Positions 7,793 through 15,040 of a stretch of 16,011 bases of DNA are shown here, one piece after another. Within the stretch, counting starts at the first letter, position 1. The number at the start of each line of letters is the position of its first letter. The DNA is taken from positions 1-16,011 of the forward strand of contig DKFS01000081.1 in the NCBI GenBank assembly GCA_002452855.1, in the 5' to 3' direction. Made by a program: the position numbers and the translations under genes. The notes beneath the pieces are model-generated. The model did not search any database and was not told the DNA's origin. It worked only from the letters and a program-made list of their open reading frames with translations. Source of the DNA: Sulfurospirillum sp. UBA6790 (lineage in GTDB: Bacteria; Campylobacterota; Campylobacteria; Campylobacterales; Sulfurospirillaceae).

Positions 7793-7807
7793 AGCCCACA
7801 ATCCTTC

Positions 7808-7817
7808 TTACATGTAA
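7808..7817. repeat. TTACATGTAA palindrome, copy 4 (perR leader)
   Basis: Perfect copy overlapping the upstream edge of the perR ribosome binding site (TTACATGTAAGAAGGA on the minus strand). It ends 15 bases before the perR ATG. Confidence 0.9.
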
Positions 7818-7824
7818 AATGAGA

Positions 7825-7832
7825 ATTCTATA
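7825..7832 (-). promoter_or_regulatory. Candidate -10 region for perR
   Basis: TATAGAAT on the minus strand offers two overlapping -10-like hexamers (TATAGA and TAGAAT) shortly upstream of the perR leader. No -35 box is evident. Low confidence. Confidence 0.3.
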
Positions 7833-7883
7833 GGAGCCGAACTTAATAAGATATTAACTATCCTATTTGAAAATATTTTATAA

Positions 7884-7898
7884 TAGAAATAAATTCTA
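7884..7898. promoter_or_regulatory. Inverted repeat TAGAA-N5-TTCTA, possible PerR/Fur-type operator
   Basis: A perfect 5-5-5 inverted repeat in the AT-rich divergent region between perR and the cytochrome c peroxidase gene, about 35 bases upstream of the peroxidase -10 box. PerR and Fur boxes are AT-rich inverted repeats, so this is a reasonable candidate for control by the adjacent regulator. It is not a consensus match that I can verify. Confidence 0.35.
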
Positions 7899-7932
7899 AA
7901 TAGTATTAATTATTAATTAAGATAAAAGTGCA

Positions 7933-7938
7933 TATAAT
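7933..7938 (+). promoter_or_regulatory. -10 box for cytochrome c peroxidase
   Basis: A perfect TATAAT with a TG two bases upstream, preceded by an AT-rich tract. It lies 28 bases before the ATG. A strong ribosome binding site (AAAAAGGAGAAG, 7953-7964) follows, so a short leader of about 20 bases is predicted. Confidence 0.6.
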
Positions 7939-7966
7939 CTTTTTACAATCTTAAAAAGGAGAAGAA

Positions 7967-8995
7967 ATGAAAATTTCTAAGGCAATTGGTCTTTGTATAG
8001 TGAGTACAACAGTCTTATTCGGTGCGAATAGCTTGGTGGATAAAGTGAAGCAAAATGCGATTGAAGCAATTCCTTCAAGTCAATTAGCGGTTTTAAAATT
8101 AATTGATGACCCTAAGAATCCTATGACAGAAGCGAAAATTGAGTTGGGCAAAAAACTCTATTTTGATCCTCGTATGTCAAAAAGTGAGCTGATTAGTTGT
8201 AATACCTGTCATAACTTGGCACTTGGAGGAACCGATGGTATCAGTGCAGCAATTGGACATGGATGGACAGCCAATCCACATCATTTAAATTCTCCAACGG
8301 TTTACAATTCAGTTTTTTTCAAAGCGCAATTTTGGGATGGCAGAAGCCCTCATCTAGCCGATCAAGCACAAGGCCCTGTCCAAGCAGGACCAGAGATGGC
8401 GGCACCGCCTAAATTAGTTGAAGAGCGTATCAATTCTATTCCTGAGTACGTTGCAGCGTTTAAACAAGCATATGGCGATAGTGTCAAAATTACATTTGAG
8501 ACAATTACCGCAACAATTGCTATTTTTGAAAAAACATTGATTACCCCTTCTCGCTTTGATGACTTTATGCTGGGAAATGAAAATGCACTCAGTAAAGCAG
8601 AAAAAGAGGGCTTAGAATTGTTCATGGATAAAGGATGCGCAAGTTGTCATAATGGTATCGCTTTAGGTGGTACGATGCAACCCTTTCAAGTGGCGGGCAA
8701 ATACAAATTCGCACAAGTCGGTGATTTTAAAGGGGATAAGAACGGTATGGTCAAAACCCCAACATTACGAAATATCAGCGAAACGGCACCGTATTTTCAC
8801 AATGGAGCTATTTGGACACTTAAAGATGCTATTAAAGAGATGGGAAGCGTTCAGTTAGGCATTAGCATCAGTGATACGGAAAGTGCAAAGATTGAGACAT
8901 TCTTGAAGGCGTTAAAAGGAAGAAAGCCGGTTATTGTTTATCCTGAGCTGCCTGAAAGTACAGAAAAAACACCCAAACCAGACGCTAAGCTTTAG
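7967..8995 (+). CDS. Di-haem cytochrome c peroxidase, periplasmic
   Basis: A 342-residue exported enzyme of the bacterial cytochrome c peroxidase/MauG family, which reduces hydrogen peroxide to water in the periplasm with electrons from c-type cytochromes. Residues 1-20 are a signal peptide. Two covalent haem c sites are visible: CNTCH at 78-82 and CASCH at 224-228. Between them, IGHGW, FWDGR and QAGPEM are family signatures, and Glu143 fits the conserved acid near the peroxidatic haem. APYFHNG follows the second haem. The protein ends with a Pro/Lys-rich tail. These features fit a classical peroxidase better than MauG. It is divergent from perR, consistent with peroxide-responsive control. 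A hairpin at 9016-9040 follows the gene. The start is supported by AAGGAG immediately upstream. Confidence 0.94.
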   Translation: MKISKAIGLCIVSTTVLFGANSLVDKVKQNAIEAIPSSQLAVLKLIDDPKNPMTEAKIELGKKLYFDPRMSKSELISCNTCHNLALGGTDGISAAIGHGWTANPHHLNSPTVYNSVFFKAQFWDGRSPHLADQAQGPVQAGPEMAAPPKLVEERINSIPEYVAAFKQAYGDSVKITFETITATIAIFEKTLITPSRFDDFMLGNENALSKAEKEGLELFMDKGCASCHNGIALGGTMQPFQVAGKYKFAQVGDFKGDKNGMVKTPTLRNISETAPYFHNGAIWTLKDAIKEMGSVQLGISISDTESAKIETFLKALKGRKPVIVYPELPESTEKTPKPDAKL

Positions 8996-9015
8996 TGTAT
9001 AGCGCAGCGTACGTA

Positions 9016-9040
9016 GGCTCTTAGGCTTTGCCTAAGAGCC
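9016..9040. terminator. Perfect 11-bp hairpin between convergent genes
   Basis: GGCTCTTAGGC, a TTT loop, and GCCTAAGAGCC form a perfect stem between the stop codons of the peroxidase gene (+) and nadD-rsfS (-). The position and symmetry suggest a bidirectional terminator. Neither side carries a good T-run, so intrinsic termination may be inefficient or may rely on other factors. Confidence 0.6.
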
Positions 9041-9054
9041 GTTATCAAATAAGG

Positions 9055-9936
9055 TTACTCTACGCCTCTTACTTTTTTCATCTCATCTTCTCGCTCTTTG
9101 AGAAAAAGTTCAAGATTGTATTTTTGGCGATATTGCGGTGTCATAAGATGAATCAGGATGTCTCCCATATCAATCACGGTCCAGTTATCATCAGCATCTA
9201 CATTTAAAAAAGTTTCACCAGCACCTTTGAGTTCTGTTTTAAGATGGTCGAGTAATGAAAGACCATGTCTCTCACCCATTGTTGTGGCGATAATGACAGT
9301 GTTTACAAAATAGTCTTTACCACTCATATCAAATACTTGTACGTCTTCTGCTTTTTTATCACTTAAAGCAGTGACAATTCTTTCAATTCTATTATCCATT
9401 GGATTCCTTGTATAAAACGCTATCACTTCATTTTCGATGGCTTTGGGAAGAAATCTTCTATCTAAAAATGAGCGGAGCTTTGAAGAGCTGATATTAACAT
9501 TAATTGGTAAAATTTTCAAGTCCTTTGGCGGAACAAAATCGCCGCGTCTTGCAACAACAATTTGAACCAAAGCGCTCAACTCATCGTATCGATTCCATTT
9601 GGGTAATGTTGCGTAACTATCGCTGCCGATGATTAAAGAAATCTTGGCACTTGGGTAGAGCTCTTTTACATGTAAAACCGTTTCAATCGTTGGTATTGGG
9701 CGTTTTTTGTCAATTTCATACGATGAGACTTCGACGTGGGGTACGTGTTCAAACATCGCTTGTAACCAACGGAAGCGTAGCAGAGCCGGTGCGCAAAAGT
9801 TCTCTTTAAATGGGCTAAGATAGGTTGGTACGACAATGAGTTTATCAATATCCAAGATTTTGAGTGCTTCATAGACTATTTTTTCATGACCTATGTGTGG
9901 TGGGTCAAACGAACCACCAAAAATCGCAATATGCAA
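9055..9936 (-). CDS. nadD: NadD-RsfS fusion: nicotinate-nucleotide adenylyltransferase plus ribosomal silencing factor
   Basis: A single 293-residue frame joins two proteins that are usually separate. Residues 1-179 are NadD, which makes deamido-NAD from nicotinate mononucleotide and ATP. The nucleotidyltransferase motif GGSFDPPHIGH is at 7-17 and the ISSSKLR motif at 149-155. Residues 180-293 are RsfS (Iojap), which binds ribosomal protein uL14 and blocks subunit joining. Its signatures are NWTVIDMGDILIHLM and YRQKYNLELF. Each part has normal family length. No stop codon separates them, but AAGGA sits 5 bases before Met180, so free RsfS could also be made. The start is TTG at 9936 with GGAG 8 bases upstream; no in-frame ATG lies nearby. 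The gene is divergent from gapA, as I recall for the separate nadD and rsfS genes of Campylobacter. Confidence 0.9.
   Translation of the reverse strand: MHIAIFGGSFDPPHIGHEKIVYEALKILDIDKLIVVPTYLSPFKENFCAPALLRFRWLQAMFEHVPHVEVSSYEIDKKRPIPTIETVLHVKELYPSAKISLIIGSDSYATLPKWNRYDELSALVQIVVARRGDFVPPKDLKILPINVNISSSKLRSFLDRRFLPKAIENEVIAFYTRNPMDNRIERIVTALSDKKAEDVQVFDMSGKDYFVNTVIIATTMGERHGLSLLDHLKTELKGAGETFLNVDADDNWTVIDMGDILIHLMTPQYRQKYNLELFLKEREDEMKKVRGVE
9397..9409 (-). promoter_or_regulatory. Internal ribosome binding site and ATG for RsfS
   Basis: On the minus strand, AAGGA is followed by five bases and then ATG, in the reading frame of the nadD-rsfS fusion. Initiation here would give a free RsfS of 114 residues, starting MDNRIERIV. 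It looks like the vestige of, or still works as, the start of a once separate rsfS gene. Confidence 0.5.
9666..9675. repeat. TTACATGTAA palindrome, copy 5 (inside nadD)
   Basis: Perfect copy within nadD, read on the minus strand as Leu88-His89-Val90. Confidence 0.9.
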
Positions 9937-9963
9937 TGTGGATTCTCCAGTGCTTTAAACTTT

Positions 9964-9969
9964 TTTATA
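9964..9969 (-). promoter_or_regulatory. Candidate -10 box for nadD-rsfS
   Basis: TATAAA on the minus strand directly preceded by TG, about 28 bases before the TTG start. No clear -35. Low confidence. Confidence 0.3.
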
Positions 9970-9981
9970 CATCATTTTTGT

Positions 9982-9987
9982 TAAAAT
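9982..9987 (+). promoter_or_regulatory. Candidate -10 box for the gapA operon
   Basis: TAAAAT preceded by T-rich sequence, 63 bases before the gapA ATG. It is the best -10-like match on this strand in the divergent nadD/gapA region, but it is not decisive. Confidence 0.35.
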
Positions 9988-10050
9988 ATTTTGCTTTTCT
10001 AAAACAGAAGCAAATAGACTAAAATGATTATTATATCAAAAGGAAAACCT

Positions 10051-11052
10051 ATGGCACTCAAAATTGCTATAAATGGATTTGGTCGCATTGGAAGATGCGT
10101 TGCTAGAATTATTGATTCACGCGATGATGTTGAGTTGGTATGTGTTAATGATACAGCAGAACGCGCCACAACAAAACAGTTACTCAAATACGATAGTGTA
10201 CATGGAATTTTCCAAGGAAATGTGGAATTACTCGAAAATGATTATATGCAAATGGGAAAATCAAAGGTAAAAATGTTTTCAACACGTGATGCAAAAGAAC
10301 TTAATTTTGCAGATTATGGTGTGGATGTTGTTCTTGAATGTACAGGAGCACTTTTAACTCAAAAAGACATGCAAGTGTTTATTGACAATGGTATCAAAAA
10401 AGTTGTTCTTTCCGCTCCTGCAAAAGATGACACGCCAACGTTTGTTCTTGGCGTCAATGAAGATAAATACGCAGGTCAAACTATCATCTCGAATGCAAGT
10501 TGTACCACAAACTGCTTAGGACCAGTGGCTAAAATCTTAGATGATGCCTTTGGTATCGACAAAGGCTTAATGACCACCGTACACTCTTACACCAATGACC
10601 AAAATATTTTAGATGTAAAACATAGAAAAAATGATTTACGCCGTGCACGCGCTGCTGCTATCAATATGATTCCAACAACCACAGGTGCTGCAAAAGCAAT
10701 TGGGTTGGTTCTTCCTCACCTCAAAGGAAGACTCCACGGACAAAGTGTACGTGTTCCAACACCTAATGTTTCCATGGTTGATTTAAACGTGCTTATCAAA
10801 AAACAAACAACCAAAGAAGAAATTAACGCAATTTTGATGGAAAAAGCGCAAGGTGCTTTAAAAGGTATTTTAGAAGTAGATATTGAGCAAAGAGTTTCTC
10901 AAGATTTTGTTACGAGTTCATGGAGTTCCGTTGTTGCTGCTGATTTGACACAAGTGATTTGTGGCGACATGGTAAAAATTATGGCATGGTATGATAATGA
11001 ATGGGGCTATTCGACACGTTTGATCGATATGGCTTTACATGTAAGTAAATAA
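10051..11052 (+). CDS. gapA: Glyceraldehyde-3-phosphate dehydrogenase, type I
   Basis: A 333-residue cytoplasmic enzyme that interconverts glyceraldehyde-3-phosphate and 1,3-bisphosphoglycerate. The NAD-binding start INGFGRIGR is near the N-terminus, and the CVND segment with Asp suggests NAD rather than NADP preference. The catalytic cysteine is Cys151 in SNASCTTNC, and His178 in TTVHSYT is its partner. The end contains WYDNEWGYS. I chose the ATG at 10051 over the in-frame ATG at 10024 because AAAGGA lies 6 bases upstream and the protein then begins at the conserved MALKIAINGFG. The last codons overlap a TTACATGTAA palindrome, so the protein ends Leu-His-Val-Ser-Lys. It is the first gene of gapA-pgk-tpiA-fabI, with pgk starting 15 bases later. 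Confidence 0.97.
   Translation: MALKIAINGFGRIGRCVARIIDSRDDVELVCVNDTAERATTKQLLKYDSVHGIFQGNVELLENDYMQMGKSKVKMFSTRDAKELNFADYGVDVVLECTGALLTQKDMQVFIDNGIKKVVLSAPAKDDTPTFVLGVNEDKYAGQTIISNASCTTNCLGPVAKILDDAFGIDKGLMTTVHSYTNDQNILDVKHRKNDLRRARAAAINMIPTTTGAAKAIGLVLPHLKGRLHGQSVRVPTPNVSMVDLNVLIKKQTTKEEINAILMEKAQGALKGILEVDIEQRVSQDFVTSSWSSVVAADLTQVICGDMVKIMAWYDNEWGYSTRLIDMALHVSK
11035..11044. repeat. TTACATGTAA palindrome, copy 6 (3' end of gapA)
   Basis: Perfect copy that encodes Leu-His-Val just before the gapA stop codon. It ends 23 bases upstream of the pgk ATG, so it could equally be viewed as lying in front of pgk. Confidence 0.9.
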
Positions 11053-11067
11053 AAAGAAGGACAGGGA

Positions 11068-12267
11068 ATGATTCGCTCTATTAGAGACCTCGATATTGCA
11101 GGTAAAAAAGTTTTTATTCGTTGTGATTTCAATGTGCCTTTAGATGAGTTTGCCAATATCACAGATGATAGACGTGTACGCTCAGCGATCCCTACGATTC
11201 GTTATTGTTTGGACCATGGTTGTGCTGTTATTTTAGCAAGCCACTTAGGTCGCCCAAAAGGTGTTGTGGATGAAAAATATTCACTCGCACCCGTTCAAAT
11301 GAGACTCAAACGTCTTTTGGACAAAGAAGTGATTTTGAGCTCAGATGTCATTGGTAAAGATGCGACTGAAAAAGCAGAAGCATTGCAACCAGGAGAAATT
11401 TTACTGCTGGAAAATCTTCGTTTTAACAAGGGTGAAACCGCCAACGATGAAGATTTTGCAAAAGCACTTGCAGATATGGCAGAAGTGTATATTAACGATG
11501 CATTTGGTGTTTGCCATAGGGCGCATGCCTCAGTAGAAGCCATCACGCATTATTTTAATGAAAAAAGTTCTGCGGCTGGATTTTTACTTCAAAAAGAGGT
11601 TGAATTTTCCAAAAACCTTCTTCGCCGTCCAACGCGTCCGTTTGCGGCAGTCGTTGGCGGTAGTAAAGTTAGCGGTAAACTTCAAGCACTCATCAATTTA
11701 TTGCCACGTGTTGATAAACTCGTCATTGGTGGCGGTATGGCGTTTACCTTTTTAAAAGCGCAAGGACTTGATATCGGTAACTCATTGGTTGAAGATGAAC
11801 TCTTAGATGAAGCCAATCGTGTCATGGAAGAAGCAAAACGCTTGGGTGTTAAACTCTATTTGCCGGTAGATGTCGTAGCGGCACAAACCTGCTCACAAGA
11901 TGCCACTATCAAATTTGTTACGGTTCAAGAGATTCCAAAAGGGTGGATGGGACTGGATATTGGACCTGCAACCTCTCGTCTTTTTAGAGAAGCCCTTGCC
12001 GATACCCAAACAATTCTTTGGAATGGACCAATGGGTGTTTTTGAATTGGAAAAATTTTCCAAAGGCAGCTTTAAAATGTCTCACGACATTGCGCAAGCCC
12101 ATGCAACAACCGTTGTAGGTGGTGGCGATACTGCTGATGTGGTCGCTCGTGCAGGCGATGCCGATGAGATGACGTTTATCTCAACGGGTGGCGGCGCTAG
12201 TTTAGAGCTCATTGAAGGAAAAGAACTCCCAGGTGTTAAAGTCTTAAGTAAAAGTGAGACTGAGTAA
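11068..12267 (+). CDS. pgk: Phosphoglycerate kinase
   Basis: A 399-residue monomeric cytoplasmic kinase that transfers the acyl phosphate of 1,3-bisphosphoglycerate to ADP. The signature [10 protein letters not shown] is at 19-28, with SHLGRPKG and ENLRFNKGE further on forming the phosphoglycerate-binding N-domain. [20 protein letters not shown] and WNGPMGVFE belong to the nucleotide-binding C-domain, and the protein closes with VVGGGDTAD and [14 protein letters not shown]. The length is standard. It lies between gapA and tpiA, with 15 bases before and 2 bases after, so co-transcription and probably coupling with tpiA are expected. A purine-rich GAAGGACAGGGA serves as its ribosome binding region. 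Nothing unusual was seen. Confidence 0.97.
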   Translation: MIRSIRDLDIAGKKVFIRCDFNVPLDEFANITDDRRVRSAIPTIRYCLDHGCAVILASHLGRPKGVVDEKYSLAPVQMRLKRLLDKEVILSSDVIGKDATEKAEALQPGEILLLENLRFNKGETANDEDFAKALADMAEVYINDAFGVCHRAHASVEAITHYFNEKSSAAGFLLQKEVEFSKNLLRRPTRPFAAVVGGSKVSGKLQALINLLPRVDKLVIGGGMAFTFLKAQGLDIGNSLVEDELLDEANRVMEEAKRLGVKLYLPVDVVAAQTCSQDATIKFVTVQEIPKGWMGLDIGPATSRLFREALADTQTILWNGPMGVFELEKFSKGSFKMSHDIAQAHATTVVGGGDTADVVARAGDADEMTFISTGGGASLELIEGKELPGVKVLSKSETE

Positions 12268-12269
12268 GC

Positions 12270-13816
<1,547 letters not shown>

Positions 13817-13824
13817 GGAATACA

Positions 13825-14790
13825 ATGAGAGTGGTACTGCAAAAATTAGGTTATGTAGTACTGATGCTCTGCATTATTTCTCTAATCTCGTTTGGAGCGA
13901 TTCATTTGGCTCCAAACTCTTTCTTTGCAAGCGGTGAACTCAACCCTAACATCACCCCTGAAGCACTTGAACAGCTCAAACACGTTTATGGACTCGACCA
14001 ATCTTTAAGCATGCAATTTTTTGCGTGGCTAAAAGCGATACTGCAACTTGATTTTGGCATCTCTTTTGCAAGCGGAAAAACGGTACGTACTGAGATATTA
14101 CAGCGATTGCCTATTACTCTTTTGATGAATGTCATCAGTATGGTTTTTGTGTTTTTTCTTTCGATCTATTTTGGCATCAAATCTGCGATGAAACAATCTT
14201 TGACGTACGATAAAAGCATTAAGCAAGTGGCTTTAATCAGTTATGCCATGCCATCGTTTTATCTTTCGTTGCTTTTGGTGCTTTTTTTTGCAGTTCAATG
14301 GAAAATCTTTCCGATATCAGGACTGCATTCTAATGACATAGCGCAAGGCAGTTATCGGTACATTATCGATATGGCATGGCATTTAGTGCTTCCCATTTTT
14401 GTTATGGTCTTTGGTGGACTTGGGAGTTTAACGTTGTATGTAAGAAGTTTAACGCTCAATATTCTTAAAAGTGACTACATCTTTTTTGCTAAAAGCAGAG
14501 GCATTGAAGGAAAAGCGCTTTTAATACGGTTCATTCTTCCCAACCTTTCCCCACCGATTATTACTATATTAGGACTTTCTCTACCAGGTCTGATTGGCGG
14601 TAGTGTTATTTTAGAGTCTATCTTTGCCATTAATGGTATGGGATTACTTTTCTACCAAAGCGCTTTAAGTCGTGATTATCCTGTGATCATGGGGATTCTT
14701 ATTATCTCCTCTTTTCTTACTTTACTTGGCAATATGATTGCCGATTTGGTACTGAGTAAACTCAATCCTCACTTTAAACGAAGAGGATAA
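13825..14790 (+). CDS. ABC transporter permease, DppB/OppB (peptide/nickel) type
   Basis: A 321-residue inner-membrane permease. Helix 1 is at the N-terminus (about residues 9-27). A periplasmic segment follows with the family's HVYGLDQSLSMQFFAWL and LDFGISF motifs, and then five further hydrophobic helices. The EAA-type coupling loop that contacts the ATPase is visible as SDYIFFAKSRGIEGKALLIRFILPN-like sequence around residues 215-240. GGSVILESIFAINGMGLLFY is the family's typical C-terminal signature. I chose the ATG at 13825, with AAGGA 5 bases upstream, over a frame extending back into fabI. Neither the partner permease (DppC-like), ATPases nor a binding protein follows, so this is an isolated subunit here. 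The substrate cannot be inferred; peptides or nickel are family possibilities. Confidence 0.88.
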   Translation: MRVVLQKLGYVVLMLCIISLISFGAIHLAPNSFFASGELNPNITPEALEQLKHVYGLDQSLSMQFFAWLKAILQLDFGISFASGKTVRTEILQRLPITLLMNVISMVFVFFLSIYFGIKSAMKQSLTYDKSIKQVALISYAMPSFYLSLLLVLFFAVQWKIFPISGLHSNDIAQGSYRYIIDMAWHLVLPIFVMVFGGLGSLTLYVRSLTLNILKSDYIFFAKSRGIEGKALLIRFILPNLSPPIITILGLSLPGLIGGSVILESIFAINGMGLLFYQSALSRDYPVIMGILIISSFLTLLGNMIADLVLSKLNPHFKRRG

Positions 14791-14812
14791 ATCATTTTAA
14801 AAGGACACAATA

Positions 14813-14965
14813 ATGAAAAATATTCTTTTAGCTTTAGTTGCAATTTTGTTGATGAGTGGATGCGCAACATGGGGTGGCATTAAAAAGGATGCGAAAGATA
14901 GCGCTGAATGGACAAAAGAGAAGATTAATCATGGGGCGGAATACGTTAAAGAAAAGACAGAGTAA
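14813..14965 (+). CDS. Small lipoprotein, possibly entericidin-like
   Basis: A 50-residue protein, MKNILLALVAILLMSGC followed by a charged helical tail. The lipobox MSGC puts the lipidated cysteine at residue 17, so the mature lipoprotein is only 34 residues long. The tail (CATWGGIKKDAKDSAEW, then KEKI and AEYVKEKTE) is amphipathic and Lys/Glu-rich. It resembles the entericidin EcnA/EcnB family in size, lipobox and the G-x-x-K-D region, but that assignment is tentative. AAGGA lies 7 bases upstream of the ATG, a good ribosome binding site. It follows the permease gene by 22 bases and probably shares its transcript. No partner that would indicate a toxin/antidote pair is present. Confidence 0.72.
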   Translation: MKNILLALVAILLMSGCATWGGIKKDAKDSAEWTKEKINHGAEYVKEKTE

Positions 14966-15003
14966 AATCAATCCGTAGAGCCTTATAAAAGGCATGAAAA
15001 GAT

Positions 15004-15013
15004 TTACATGTAA
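15004..15013. repeat. TTACATGTAA palindrome, copy 8 (left arm of hairpin)
   Basis: Perfect copy in the left arm of the convergent-gene hairpin. Confidence 0.9.
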
Positions 15014-15023
15014 AGCGGAAGCT

Positions 15024-15033
15024 TTACATGTAA
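15024..15033. repeat. TTACATGTAA palindrome, copy 9 (right arm of hairpin)
   Basis: Perfect copy in the right arm of the same hairpin, starting 20 bases after the start of copy 8. Confidence 0.9.
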
Positions 15034-15040
15034 AAAGGTT

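Larger units (their letters stand above)
15003..15034. terminator. Perfect 14-bp hairpin built from two TTACATGTAA copies
   Basis: TTTACATGTAAAGC, the tetraloop GGAA, and GCTTTACATGTAAA form a perfect stem between the small lipoprotein gene (+) and nusA (-). GGAA is a stable GNRA tetraloop. Downstream on the plus strand, AAAAGGTTTTA gives a modest T-run; on the minus strand ATCTTTTC follows. It could serve as a bidirectional terminator for both convergent units. Confidence 0.7.

Noticed and set aside
7793..7801. TTG start giving perR three extra residues
   Set aside because: AAGAAGGA directly abuts this TTG, leaving no spacing, while it sits 9 bases from the ATG at 7792.
10024..10050. ATG at 10024 as the gapA start
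   Set aside because: The extra nine residues contain the ribosome binding site for the ATG at 10051, where the conserved N-terminus begins.
14980..14993. Small hairpin GCCTT-ATAA-AAGGC after the lipoprotein gene
   Set aside because: The stem has only 5 bp and no T-run; the larger hairpin at 15003-15034 explains the gap better.
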